DNA of 64,000 nucleotides from Sphingomonas psychrolutea (GTDB taxonomy: Bacteria > Pseudomonadota > Alphaproteobacteria > Sphingomonadales > Sphingomonadaceae), in the NCBI RefSeq assembly GCF_014636175.1, contig NZ_BMDW01000003.1:62001-126000 (forward strand). The letters are read 5' to 3'. Shown here one piece after another: positions 33,993-43,755 of the stretch; within the stretch, counting starts at the first letter, position 1; each line of letters starts with the position of its first letter. The notes beneath the pieces were generated by a model. It worked only from the letters and a program-made list of their open reading frames with translations, was not told where the DNA came from and did no database searches. A program made the position numbers and the translations under genes.

Positions 33993-35102
33993 TTAGCGAA
34001 CCTTGACCGTCGGCACGACCGACATGCCCGGCCCGATCGAATATTTGCGCGGATCGGGGCTGCCCGGCTTCACGTCGAATTCGATCCGCACCGGCACGCG
34101 CTGAACGACCTTGACGTAATTGCCCGTCGCATTTTGCGGCGGCAGCAGCGCAAACGCTTGCCCCGCCCCGCGCTGGACCGAATCGACATGCCCGGCGAAT
34201 TTTACATCGGGATAGGCATCGACCTTGATCGTGACGGGCTGGCCGATCTTCATCCGCTGGAGCTGGGTTTCCTTGAAATTCGCGGTGACCCAGATGTGAT
34301 CGGGGATGATCGCCATCAACTGCGTGCCCGGCCCGACATAGGAACCGAGGTTAACCTGCCGATTGACGACCTGGCCCGAGACGGGCGCGGTCAGCCGGTT
34401 GTCGCCGAGCGTCACATTGGCCTGCCGCACTGCGGCTTGTCGCGCTTCAATCACCGCGCGCGCAGCGGTGACCTGCCGCCGCGCGACCGCGATATTGGCG
34501 GCAGCGCTGTCGATTTGCTGGCGCGCGGCCAGCGCCTCGGCGGCGGTCGAGCGCGCGGTCGCGCGCGCCGCGTCGAGCTGTTGTCCGGCGACGGCGGCGG
34601 GATCGATCTGCCGCAGCGCCTCATAGCGGGCGAGATCCTGCTGCGCCTTGGCGGCAGTCGCAAGCGGCGCACGCGCCTGCGCCGCGGCCTGGTCGCGCGT
34701 CGCCTGCGCGGCAGCGACTTGCGCGCGCGCTTGCTCGAATTGGGCTTCGGCCTGTTTCACATTGGCGCTCGCTTCGGACATCCGCGCTTCCGGCCCCGAC
34801 GCGCTGATCACCGCGAGCAGGCGGCCCGCCTCGACATGGCGATTGTCGACATCGGCGACCTCTTTCAGCGTCCCCGCCACGGTCGGTGAAATCCGCACGA
34901 TATGCGCATCGACGAACGCATCATCGGTCGATTCATACTGCCGCGCGTCGAGATAATAGAGCACCGCACCAATGACGATCACACCGACCACCACCACGAA
35001 CCCGATCCAGAAGAGCGGCTTGGTGAAGATCGATGGCTTTTTCGACGTGTCATCCGGGGCCGCATCCGCGGTCTTCACCGGGTTCGTCTGGTCGTCGCTC
35101 AT
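33993..35102 (-). CDS. emrA: EmrA-type membrane fusion protein
   Basis: A 369-residue HlyD-family periplasmic adaptor. A cytoplasmic start and one membrane helix (about 28-50) are followed by the barrel-sandwich, long coiled-coil hairpin rich in Ala and Gln (about 110-220), and beta-barrel parts (VNLGSYVGPGTQLMAIIPDHIWVTAN). The start overlaps the regulator stop as ATGA. It links EmrB to the outer membrane factor. Confidence 0.92.
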   Translation of the reverse strand: MSDDQTNPVKTADAAPDDTSKKPSIFTKPLFWIGFVVVVGVIVIGAVLYYLDARQYESTDDAFVDAHIVRISPTVAGTLKEVADVDNRHVEAGRLLAVISASGPEARMSEASANVKQAEAQFEQARAQVAAAQATRDQAAAQARAPLATAAKAQQDLARYEALRQIDPAAVAGQQLDAARATARSTAAEALAARQQIDSAAANIAVARRQVTAARAVIEARQAAVRQANVTLGDNRLTAPVSGQVVNRQVNLGSYVGPGTQLMAIIPDHIWVTANFKETQLQRMKIGQPVTIKVDAYPDVKFAGHVDSVQRGAGQAFALLPPQNATGNYVKVVQRVPVRIEFDVKPGSPDPRKYSIGPGMSVVPTVKVR

Positions 35103-35737
35103 GAAATGTCCTGGCGTTCGGCAATCAGCCGGTCGAGAATGGCATCGGTATTGGCAGCGATACGCGCGGCGAGCGTTGCGGTTGCAGCGGCATCGATCGT
35201 GGCGCGCTTTAGCAGCTTGAGCACCGTCGCCCGCGACGCGCGCAGCACGATCACTTGGCCGATCAGCGTGATGACGACGATCCGCGCCGTATCGCGATCA
35301 TCGCGTCCGGTCGCGGTGCAGACCAGCTCGCACAGCGTTTCGAGCATCTTGCCCATCAAGCCGCCGTAAATGCGCTCGAACGCCTCGGTCGGCGCCATTT
35401 GCTCGCGCATGATGAACAGCGACGCAGCGGTGCTTTTTTCGCCCGACATCGCCTCGATGAATTGGCGGACGATCGCGTGAATGCGGGATCGCGCATCATC
35501 GGGGGTCAGCGCCTCGAGGAGCGCATTTTCGGGAAAGGCGGGCGCCATTTCCTCGCCGAGTTGCAGCGCGATATAGTCCGCCGCCGCCAGATACAGCCCT
35601 TCCTTACCACCATAATGGTAGGTGATCGAGGACATTGCTGTGCCCGCCGCCGCGGCGATTCCGCGCGTACTCGCGCCTTCAAGCCCCTTCGCGGCGAATT
35701 CGGCGATCGCGATCTCGAGGAGCCGGTGCTGGAGCAT
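35099..35737 (-). CDS. TetR family regulator of the efflux operon (CecR-like)
   Basis: A 212-residue repressor from ATG 35737. The N-terminal helix-turn-helix reads LEIAIAEFAAKGLEGASTRG, IAAAAGTAMSSITYHYGGKE; the C-terminal part fits the DUF1956/CecR branch. An in-frame TTG at 35773 would give a longer form, but the palindrome 35751-35766 lies inside that extension, so the ATG is preferred and the palindrome becomes a 5' operator. It is the first gene of the regulator-emrA-emrB-NodT operon, implying autoregulation. Confidence 0.87.
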   Translation of the reverse strand: MLQHRLLEIAIAEFAAKGLEGASTRGIAAAAGTAMSSITYHYGGKEGLYLAAADYIALQLGEEMAPAFPENALLEALTPDDARSRIHAIVRQFIEAMSGEKSTAASLFIMREQMAPTEAFERIYGGLMGKMLETLCELVCTATGRDDRDTARIVVITLIGQVIVLRASRATVLKLLKRATIDAAATATLAARIAANTDAILDRLIAERQDIS

Positions 35738-35750
35738 CGTCGCGCCGATA

Positions 35751-35766
35751 GTTCGTTCGAACGAAC
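35751..35766. promoter_or_regulatory. candidate operator of the efflux operon
   Basis: GTTCGTTCGAACGAAC is a perfect 16-bp palindrome 13 bp upstream of the TetR-type regulator start. Its length and position fit a TetR-family operator, and the regulator is the first gene of the operon. Binding is inferred from position and symmetry. Confidence 0.65.
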
Positions 35767-35829
35767 ACGGCAAGACAAAATGTGGCTATTGCGGAAAAAC
35801 GACCGCATTGGCTCCGGCCCGCGCGTCGA

Positions 35830-37314
35830 TTATGCCGAAACCGCCTCGCGCTTGGGCGCAAAGGCCACCGGATTGGAGAATTCCATCCCGTCATCGACCG
35901 AGCCGTAGCGCAGCGCCAGCAGATCGCGCGCATAATTCTGATGCACGCGCCACGGTGCCTTGCTCCCCTGTTTCGGGAATTTTTCCATCGCGCGCGTGAC
36001 ATAGCCCGAGCTAAAATCGAGGAATGGGGCCGGCACGAGCATGGTATCGCCGACGCGCGGCGTCGCCTGCCGCAAGCCCCGCGTCTTCATCGTGTTGAGC
36101 AAGCGACAGACATAGGCGCAGGTCAAGTCTGCCTTCAGCGTCCACGACGCATTGGTATAGCCGAACGAGGACGCCATGTTGGGAACATCCGAGAACATCA
36201 TGCCCTTGTAATTGAAGGTCTTGGACAGATCGACCGGGGCACCGTCGACGCTGAAGACGACGTCGCTCAGCAATTGCAGTTCCAGCCCGGTCGCCGTCAC
36301 CACGACGTCCGCTTCGAGCGTCTCGCCCGAGGAAAGCGCAATGCCGCTCGGGGTAAAATGATCGATCGTATCGGTCACCACCGATGCCTTGCCGCTGCGC
36401 AAAACGCCGAACAGATCGGAATCGGGGACGAGGCACAGCCGCTGGTCCCATGGGTTATATTTCGGCGTGAAGTGCCGATCGATGTCATAATCCGGCCCCA
36501 ACTCGTCGCGGACCATGCCGATCAAGCGGTCCTTGACCTTGGCCGGCCGTTTGCGCGCCATGTTGAAGAAGAACATCCCGAACAGCACGTTGCGCCAGCG
36601 CACCAGGCTATACGCGAGTTTCGCAGGCAGCCGTGCACGCAGCCAGTTCGCCGCCGCATCCTCGGCCGGGCGCGACACGACATAGGTTGGCGAGCGTTGC
36701 AGCATCGTCACGTGCGCTGCGGTTTCCGCCATCGCCGGGATCAAAGTAACGGCAGTCGCGCCGCTGCCGATCACGACGACCTTCTTGCCCGCATAATCGA
36801 GATCTTGCGGCCAGAATTGCGGATGGACGATGCGCCCGGCGAAGCTCTCCGCGCCCTTCCACTCGGGGGTGTGGCCGCGCGCGTAATTGTAATAGCCGCT
36901 GCACATGAAGAGGAAATTGCAGGTGTAGGTCACCGGACCATCCGGCCCTTCGGAATCGACGGTCCAGCGCGCGTCGGCGGTCGACCAGGCGGCGCGCTTG
37001 ACGTGGTGTTTGAAGCGAATGTGCTGATCAATCCCGAAGTCGCGCGCGGTCTCGCTAACATACTTTAAGATCGAGGGACCGTCGGCGATCGCCTTCGCCT
37101 CGGTCCACGGCTTGAACGAATAGCCCAGCGTATACATGTCCGAATCCGATCGGATACCGGGATAGCGGAACAGGTCCCACGTGCCGCCAAGCGCGGGACG
37201 CCCTTCGAGAATGACGTAAGATCGGTCCGGACTCATCGTCTGTAAATGATAGCCGGCCCCGATCCCGGACAGGCCGGCCCCAACCACCACAACGTCGAAA
37301 TGTTCGATTGTCAT
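35830..37314 (-). CDS. flavin-dependent monooxygenase, Baeyer-Villiger type
   Basis: A 494-residue class B monooxygenase. The FAD motif VVVGAGLSGIGAGYHL lies near residue 10, and the NADPH motif VIGSGATAVTL near 180. Just before the latter is FAGRIVHPQFWP, which matches the Baeyer-Villiger fingerprint FxGxxxHxxxWP. Such enzymes insert oxygen next to ketones. The substrate is unknown. The start ATG 37314 follows GAGGA; an upstream in-frame start six codons earlier is possible. It ends 92 bp before the efflux regulator and could share a detoxification role with that operon. Confidence 0.88.
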   Translation of the reverse strand: MTIEHFDVVVVGAGLSGIGAGYHLQTMSPDRSYVILEGRPALGGTWDLFRYPGIRSDSDMYTLGYSFKPWTEAKAIADGPSILKYVSETARDFGIDQHIRFKHHVKRAAWSTADARWTVDSEGPDGPVTYTCNFLFMCSGYYNYARGHTPEWKGAESFAGRIVHPQFWPQDLDYAGKKVVVIGSGATAVTLIPAMAETAAHVTMLQRSPTYVVSRPAEDAAANWLRARLPAKLAYSLVRWRNVLFGMFFFNMARKRPAKVKDRLIGMVRDELGPDYDIDRHFTPKYNPWDQRLCLVPDSDLFGVLRSGKASVVTDTIDHFTPSGIALSSGETLEADVVVTATGLELQLLSDVVFSVDGAPVDLSKTFNYKGMMFSDVPNMASSFGYTNASWTLKADLTCAYVCRLLNTMKTRGLRQATPRVGDTMLVPAPFLDFSSGYVTRAMEKFPKQGSKAPWRVHQNYARDLLALRYGSVDDGMEFSNPVAFAPKREAVSA

Positions 37315-37385
37315 ATCCGGCACCGTCCTCATGCGAGGATACCCGATATTCGATTTTTGCGCGGACGGGAAGAGATCGGTTGCGA

Positions 37386-40300
37386 TTAGAAATCTTTCTT
37401 GTAGCGCACCGTGACATTCGATCCGCCGAACGACCCGGCTTGCGACAACACGCTGAGCGCCTTGGTCAGCGAAACCTCGAGCTGCGTCGCGGTGAAGCCG
37501 CGCGAATCGGTGATCACCTCCACATAGATATTGTTGGTGATATACTTGCCCGCGGCGAGCGAGGTGCCGCGCCCGGTCGCCTCATCCGCGCCCAGAATAC
37601 GCAGCCGATCGATTCCCGCGACCGAGCGCAACTTGCCCAGCGGATTAAGTCCGCCGCCCGATCCGCGCAGCGAATTGAGCGCCGCTGCAAGCTGGATCGC
37701 CTGGATCGCCGACAGGTTGGTCACCGAACTGCCGAACAGCAAACGGCTAAGCACTTCGTCCTGCGGCAAAGCCGGTGTCGAATTGAACGCGATTTGCGGC
37801 TTCTGCCCCGTGCCCGTCACATCGATCACGACGGTGATGTCGTTGGTGGTCGTGGTCGCACTCAGCGCAATCTGCGGATCGGCCAGCGCGCCACCGTCGA
37901 AGCGAACATCGCCCTTGGTCACGTCGAAGCGCTTGCCGGCGAACGAATAGGTGCCGCGCACGATCTGCAACCGCCCGACGATCCGCGGCGCGGCCGACGT
38001 GCCTTGAACGCGCAAGTCCATTTCCCATTCGGATTCGAGCCCCATGCCCGAGACGAACAGCTGATTGTCGGCGCGCACGCGCAAGTCGAGCTTGAACAGC
38101 CCGACCGGCGGCTCGGCCGGACCGGCGGCGGCGGCCTTGACCACATCGCTCTTGCGGCGGACGCCGGTCAATTCGGCGACATCGGCCTGGCCCTGGCGGA
38201 TAATCTCGTAGCGCGCTTCGGGGATGCGCAGATCGCCCGTGATCAGCCCGCCATTCGCCCTGCTGTTGGTGACCCTGATCGTGCCCGTCGCTGTCGCGCC
38301 GAGCGCATCGCTGCGCGCCAGCCGCGCATTGGAGAGCGTCGCACGGACATCGATCGGGAAACCGGCGGCGGAGGAGAAGCCGACTGACCCTTGCGCCTGC
38401 ACCGTCCCCTCGCCGGCCTTGGCCGAAAGCTGCGTGATCTCGAGCCGGTCGTTGGTGAACCGCCCCGCCAGCTTCATCTGGCTCAGCCGCGTGCCGTAAA
38501 CCTCATTGTCATAGGTCAGCGCATCGGCACGGATCAGGCCGTTCAAGCGCGGGGCATCGACGCGCCCGCCGAAATCGGCCGCCAGCGCGATCGGGCCCGA
38601 CAGCTGTTGCTTCGACAGCCCCGCGAACGAGAACAGCACGCCCGAGGGGCCGTTATAGCGAATCCCGCCAGACAATGGCGCCGACATCAACCGCTCGGTC
38701 CAGCTCGCGCCGGCCCCGAGCGGACGCAGCGCCGCAACCAGCCGCCCGACGGTCGTCCCGCCCCGCTGGATCAGCGCGCGCGCCTCCCCGCCGGCATTGG
38801 TCAGGCCAAACTGTGCGATCAGGTCGACCGGTTCGGACACGCTCGCCAGGCTGGAGCGCGTGAAGTTCTTGACGCGGAATTGCCCGGCAATCTGCGGCAC
38901 CGAAGCGCCCCGTGGCTGCGCGTAATCGAGCGAACCCGTCGCCGATCCACCCAGCCCGAGATCGGGGATCAGCGCATTGGCGACCGACAGATCGAGCGCG
39001 TCGAGCCGCAGCTTCGCCGATACGCCATTGCCGTAATCCGCCGCGATCCGCGCCGATCCTGCACTCTTCCCCACGCCAAACGCGATTTGCGTCGGCTGCA
39101 AATGATAGACCCCGCGATCGATCGCAATCCGCGCTGGGGCGGTCGTCTTGAAATCGATCCCGTTGGCTTGCCCCTGCGTCGCGACCAGCCACAGCTTGGG
39201 ACTCAGCCGCGCATTGGCGGCGACGCGGAACGGCACGCCGTTCGATCCTTGCGCCAGCACCTGCGCCGTGCCGCTACCGCCAGTATAATCGATCTTCGCG
39301 CGCGCCGTGGCCAGCACGGTCGGGCCGTAGCGCAAGTCGGCGACCTGCGCGTCGGCGACGATCTGCGGCGCATTCGGGTACAGCACAGCGCGCGCATTGA
39401 TGATCGCGCGCCCGATCGTGAAATCGACTGCACCCGGTATCTTCGCATTGTTCGCCCGCGCCGCAACGTCGACGCGCTGCACCTTGCCTTGCGCGCCGAG
39501 CAAGGCCGCACCACTGACCCCAGACCCGGCAAAGGTCACGCGACCGCCAAACGGTCCCGCCGCAAGCTGCTGTACCCGCCCCTTGAAATCGACCCCGGCA
39601 AAGCGCGCAGTGCGGATATCGACCGTCAGTTGGCTGGCGGGGCTCACCAGCAGATCCGCGCTGAACGGCCCGTATTGTGTGCCACCAGTAGCAAGCACAG
39701 CATAAGCCGAGCCGGTGCCACGCACCCGTGCCTCAAGATTGACCAGCCCGACGCCGACCCCAGGCCGGGGGGCGCGGAGCAGCACGATCGGCTGCGTCGC
39801 CGTGCCCGATACGCGCGCGAAGAGCGGACCATAAGCGGTCGAATAGCCATCGGCATCGACCAGCAACCGCCCCTTGGGATCGTACCGCCCCTGCCCGCGG
39901 GTCACGCGGAATTGTGGGGCGTTCAGCCGCAAATTGCGGAAGGTGACGATTCCGTTCGGATCATACCCGACATCCGCCACCACCACGGCATTGCCACCAA
40001 GAAAGCTCCGCGCGCCTTCATTGAAGATTTGCGACGTCCGCGCCGCGACATGGCCGGTAATCCCGAACCCGCCGCTCGGCACCGTCACCAGCTTGGCATC
40101 GGTGCGCAGCGAGACAATCCCGACCCCGTCGATCCGGTAATCATTGACCCGCCCGTTGAGCGCGCCGCGATACAGGCCGGTCGAGAGGTCGGCAACGACC
40201 AGCGCCGTTGCATCGATCTTGCGCGACCGGATCTTCAAATTGTCCGAAAGGATTTTATCGCCCGCAATCGCGAAATCGCCGTTGATCGTCACCGCGTCGA

Positions 40301-41624
40301 GCAAACCGCCTGCCGCCGCGTTCAGCCCCGTCACCCGCGCCGCGCGCGCAGCAACCGGCACGAGGATATGGTCGGCGTCGATCTTCGCCAAACCCGACGC
40401 GTACAGCTGCTCGACTTGCGTTTCACCAAAGCCGAGCACACCCGCCGTCACGACATAATTGACCGTCGGCGTCGCGAATTTCCCGTCGAGCACCACGCGC
40501 GCCGCGACATCGCGCCCGCGCAAATTGGGCGCGATCGCACCGGGCGTCAGCAACCGCGCATTGACCGCGAACTGCCCGAAGCTGCTCGCCGCGAAATCGA
40601 GCAGACCCTTCGCATCGAGCGCCAAAGCATCCGAACGCGCGGTCGCCGACAGCGTCATCTTGCGCTGATCGAGCGTAGCGTCAGCCGCGATCTCAAGCCG
40701 CGGCGCGGTCAAGCGGGCAAGCGGGTTGGTCGGGGTCGCCGTGTCCTTCGGCGCGCCGCCGGGATAGAGACCCGGATTCACCGAGCCGCGCACGGTGAAT
40801 CGCCCGCTCTTCGCCGTCAGCGCCAGATCAGCAAACGATGCCCCGCCAAGCGTGCCCGAAGCCGTGCCGCTCCACGCCGTCCAGCTCCCCTTGCCGCCAA
40901 CGGTGAAATCGACCGGCGCCTTGATCCCGCTCATCGCCGCGACGACGCCATTGGCGGGCGCGGTCAGCCGCGTATCGATGTCGAGCAGATCGCGATCGGG
41001 CACCGCGTCGAGCTTGAAGCGCAGTCGGTCGCCCCCGGCGACGCCCGCGCCGGTCAGCGCCGCAACATCGGCGGTCACTTGCGCCCGCCGGTCGGCGATG
41101 TGCGTCTGCCCGTCGATCTTCAGGATATGCACCGCCCCCGTCACCGGCTTGGCGAGGATCATCCGCGCGATCGTCAACCGCCCGATGTCGATATCGAGAT
41201 CGGGCAGGATCGGCGCATTGGGGTCGCTCGGCACCGGCTTGAACACCGGCGATCGCGTCATCGTCACCAGCGCCGCTTGCGCCGACCGCACATCGATATG
41301 GTTGCTGGCATAAGCAAAGGGCCGCCAATCGACCGCGATCCGTGGCGCGGTCAGGAACACGCCTTGCGGATCGCGGACGCGCACGTCGGTCAGCACCATC
41401 TTGCCATAGAGCGATCCCTCGATCCGACCGACCGTGATGTTGAGGCCCGAGGCGGTGGTATAATCACCCAGATAATTGGCGATCACCCGCCGCCCCGGCG
41501 CGGTATCAAGGCCGAGCACGAATGCACCCGCCAGCGCGACGAGCCCGACAACCGCGATCCCGGCCCATTTCAGCACGCGCTGCCACATTGGCGGGCGCAC
41601 CACGATCACCGCGTCTTCGGCCAT
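37386..41624 (-). CDS. tamB: translocation and assembly module subunit TamB
   Basis: A 1412-residue TamB. An N-terminal anchor helix (about 14-40, WAGIAVVGLVALAGAFVLGL) is followed by a very long repetitive beta-rich region and the C-terminal DUF490 domain. The end VTVRYKKDF has the terminal Phe typical of the family. TamB spans the periplasm and, with TamA, helps outer membrane protein assembly or lipid transfer. Its start overlaps the last base of tamA, so both are made from one message. A 3.3-kb open frame on the other strand is a shadow. Confidence 0.92.
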   Translation of the reverse strand: MAEDAVIVVRPPMWQRVLKWAGIAVVGLVALAGAFVLGLDTAPGRRVIANYLGDYTTASGLNITVGRIEGSLYGKMVLTDVRVRDPQGVFLTAPRIAVDWRPFAYASNHIDVRSAQAALVTMTRSPVFKPVPSDPNAPILPDLDIDIGRLTIARMILAKPVTGAVHILKIDGQTHIADRRAQVTADVAALTGAGVAGGDRLRFKLDAVPDRDLLDIDTRLTAPANGVVAAMSGIKAPVDFTVGGKGSWTAWSGTASGTLGGASFADLALTAKSGRFTVRGSVNPGLYPGGAPKDTATPTNPLARLTAPRLEIAADATLDQRKMTLSATARSDALALDAKGLLDFAASSFGQFAVNARLLTPGAIAPNLRGRDVAARVVLDGKFATPTVNYVVTAGVLGFGETQVEQLYASGLAKIDADHILVPVAARAARVTGLNAAAGGLLDAVTINGDFAIAGDKILSDNLKIRSRKIDATALVVADLSTGLYRGALNGRVNDYRIDGVGIVSLRTDAKLVTVPSGGFGITGHVAARTSQIFNEGARSFLGGNAVVVADVGYDPNGIVTFRNLRLNAPQFRVTRGQGRYDPKGRLLVDADGYSTAYGPLFARVSGTATQPIVLLRAPRPGVGVGLVNLEARVRGTGSAYAVLATGGTQYGPFSADLLVSPASQLTVDIRTARFAGVDFKGRVQQLAAGPFGGRVTFAGSGVSGAALLGAQGKVQRVDVAARANNAKIPGAVDFTIGRAIINARAVLYPNAPQIVADAQVADLRYGPTVLATARAKIDYTGGSGTAQVLAQGSNGVPFRVAANARLSPKLWLVATQGQANGIDFKTTAPARIAIDRGVYHLQPTQIAFGVGKSAGSARIAADYGNGVSAKLRLDALDLSVANALIPDLGLGGSATGSLDYAQPRGASVPQIAGQFRVKNFTRSSLASVSEPVDLIAQFGLTNAGGEARALIQRGGTTVGRLVAALRPLGAGASWTERLMSAPLSGGIRYNGPSGVLFSFAGLSKQQLSGPIALAADFGGRVDAPRLNGLIRADALTYDNEVYGTRLSQMKLAGRFTNDRLEITQLSAKAGEGTVQAQGSVGFSSAAGFPIDVRATLSNARLARSDALGATATGTIRVTNSRANGGLITGDLRIPEARYEIIRQGQADVAELTGVRRKSDVVKAAAAGPAEPPVGLFKLDLRVRADNQLFVSGMGLESEWEMDLRVQGTSAAPRIVGRLQIVRGTYSFAGKRFDVTKGDVRFDGGALADPQIALSATTTTNDITVVIDVTGTGQKPQIAFNSTPALPQDEVLSRLLFGSSVTNLSAIQAIQLAAALNSLRGSGGGLNPLGKLRSVAGIDRLRILGADEATGRGTSLAAGKYITNNIYVEVITDSRGFTATQLEVSLTKALSVLSQAGSFGGSNVTVRYKKDF

Positions 41625-43669
41625 CAGAACGCTTGTCCGATCGAGATATAGAGCGCGACCTTGCCGTCACCCTTACGCGGGTTGAGCGGCGTTGCGACAT
41701 CGACGCGCACCGGCCCGAAATTGGTATAGAAACGCCCGCCAATGCCCACGCCCAGCCGCAGATCGCCGCCCTTTGGCAGCGAACTTTCATAGGCATTGCC
41801 GCCGTCGATAAACGGCACGATCCCGTAATTGCCGAAGCGGTAGCGCGCCTCGAGCGCGAATTCGTTGATCGACCGCCCCCCGACCGGATTGCCTTGCGTG
41901 TCGAGTGGCCCCAGGCGCTGATAGCCATAGCCACGCACCGATCCGCCGCCGCCGCCATAATAGCGCCGCGACGGTGCCAGATCGTCACGGCCGGTCCCGG
42001 CGATCGACCCGGCGCGGACCCGCCCGGCCAGCACGATGCTGTCGCCGATCGGATAATAGCCGCTGGCTTCGATCAGCACGCGCGCATAGGGCCGCACCGC
42101 GCCGCGCACCGATGTTTCCGGGCTGAGGCTCAGCTTCAGCCGATAGCCTTTGGTCGGGTTGAGCAAACTGTCCGACCGATCGAACCCGACTTGCCCCGGC
42201 AGCGCCGCGATGAAATACGAGCCGCGTTTGCGCAGCCCGAGGCCGAAATCGAACACACTTTCGTTCGTCCCGGTCAACTCGAAGCCGTAAGCATAAGTGA
42301 GTTTCTTCTGCCAGATCGGCGTCGAATCGTACGAAATGCGCCCCGAAACCGTCGTCGTGAAGGCGTCGAACGCGTCATAGTTCGAATGGTTCGCCCCCGC
42401 CGCAAACGTCACGGTCTTGTCGCGGCGGCCGGCATTGGAACGGCGGAAGGTCGCGCTCGCGCCTTGCTCCTGCGTTCCCGCCACCGCCGTCACGATCAGC
42501 GCGCCTTCGGGCGGAAACAGGTTGCGATGGGTAAACGCGCCTTCAAGCCGGATACCCTGCCCGGTGCTGTACCCGCCGCTGACCGAGAGCGAACGCGGCG
42601 GCCCGCGTTCCTGCTCGATCAGCAAATTGACTTGCTCGGTGCCGTCGGGGTTGAGGTTGCGCGTCCGCACCGGCTCGACCGAAACGGTCGAGAACAGGCC
42701 GGTGGCAATCAACCCCGCGCGCAAATCGTCGACCTTGCGATTGTCGTACAGTTCGCCGGGCTTGAAGCGCGTCAGCACGCTGACATGCTCGGCCCCGAAG
42801 GCGAGCCGTCCCTCGGAGGTGAAAGTGCCGAACGACGCGCGCGGGCCGACATCGACCGGCAGGGTGTAGGCGCCCGTACCCGCCAGATCATCGAGCAGCA
42901 CGTCGCGCTGCCCGACCTTGGCGAAGGGATAGCCCTGTTGCGGCAGGATCAGCGCAACGTTCGCCTCCGCCCCCTGCACACGCGCGGCATCGATCGGATC
43001 GCCGATCTTGAGCGCCAGCTGGCTTTCGACCAGCCCGGGCGGTGTGGTCGGCTGCGCCAGGACAGTGATCGAGCCTAGCGTGTAGCGCTTGCCGGGCGTC
43101 GCCGAAACAATCGCGCGGACTCGCGCCGTCTCGCCGGGAATGACTTCGAGGGTCGAGACCGCCGTGCCATCATAATAGCCGAGCGACTTCATCAGCCGCA
43201 CCGCGAGCGCCTCGTCCTCGCGCGCGCGCGCCGACACGACGGTCGCATTGGGCGCCTTGCCGCCGCCATCCTTCAAGGCCGAGAAGCCATCGAACTGCCC
43301 CGCAAGCCCAATCTCACCGAGCCCGCGCTGCACGGTGTCGTAGCGGATGTCGGGGGCTTTTGCGTCCGTCACATTCACATCGACCAGCGGCGTCGTGTCG
43401 AAGGTCGCAAGCGTCGGCAACGGCTCGGCCAATTCGGGCGGCACCGCAGGAGCCACAACCTCTGGCACAATCGTCATCGGTTCGAGCGGCGCATTGATGT
43501 CGCTCGACAGCGGCGGCAATGCCTTGTCGAACGTATCGTCAGAGACAATCGGCGGCTCGGGCGCTTGTTGCAGGGCAAGCGGCGGTGTCGGAACGACGAT
43601 CGCAGGCGGCAGCTGCTGCGACCCTGCCGCCGCAACAATCAAACCAGTCGAAAAACCAAGTAAAGACAA
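41624..43669 (-). CDS. tamA: translocation and assembly module subunit TamA (BamA family)
   Basis: A 681-residue BamA-superfamily outer membrane protein. A Pro/Ala-rich N-terminal region of about 100 residues is followed by POTRA domains and the C-terminal barrel with the lid-lock motif GSVRGYGYQRLGP and end VALYISIGQAF. No ATG or GTG exists in the 5' part: the TTG at 43669 has GGGGA 9 bases upstream. The signal peptide is odd, because the basic stretch KRGRRR lies before the TTG in frame; a CTG at 43708 would include it. The gene pairs with tamB. Confidence 0.88.
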   Translation of the reverse strand: MSLLGFSTGLIVAAAGSQQLPPAIVVPTPPLALQQAPEPPIVSDDTFDKALPPLSSDINAPLEPMTIVPEVVAPAVPPELAEPLPTLATFDTTPLVDVNVTDAKAPDIRYDTVQRGLGEIGLAGQFDGFSALKDGGGKAPNATVVSARAREDEALAVRLMKSLGYYDGTAVSTLEVIPGETARVRAIVSATPGKRYTLGSITVLAQPTTPPGLVESQLALKIGDPIDAARVQGAEANVALILPQQGYPFAKVGQRDVLLDDLAGTGAYTLPVDVGPRASFGTFTSEGRLAFGAEHVSVLTRFKPGELYDNRKVDDLRAGLIATGLFSTVSVEPVRTRNLNPDGTEQVNLLIEQERGPPRSLSVSGGYSTGQGIRLEGAFTHRNLFPPEGALIVTAVAGTQEQGASATFRRSNAGRRDKTVTFAAGANHSNYDAFDAFTTTVSGRISYDSTPIWQKKLTYAYGFELTGTNESVFDFGLGLRKRGSYFIAALPGQVGFDRSDSLLNPTKGYRLKLSLSPETSVRGAVRPYARVLIEASGYYPIGDSIVLAGRVRAGSIAGTGRDDLAPSRRYYGGGGGSVRGYGYQRLGPLDTQGNPVGGRSINEFALEARYRFGNYGIVPFIDGGNAYESSLPKGGDLRLGVGIGGRFYTNFGPVRVDVATPLNPRKGDGKVALYISIGQAF

Positions 43670-43755
43670 ACGTCTGCGTCCCCGCTTAAGAGCACAGGTG
43701 CCACGCAGACAGCCCGTAACGAGTCACCATAACGCACGAACCGCAGATCGTTTCC

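Noticed and set aside
32384..34006. 540-codon plus-strand open frame
   Set aside because: It is antisense to emrB and has Arg/Asp/Gln-rich low-complexity translation. emrB has all transporter motifs.
38391..41651. Open frame of 1086 codons on the plus strand
   Set aside because: It lies opposite tamB, whose start, DUF490 end and family features are clear. The plus-strand product has an Arg/Gln-rich composition without domains, as expected for antisense frames in GC-rich DNA.
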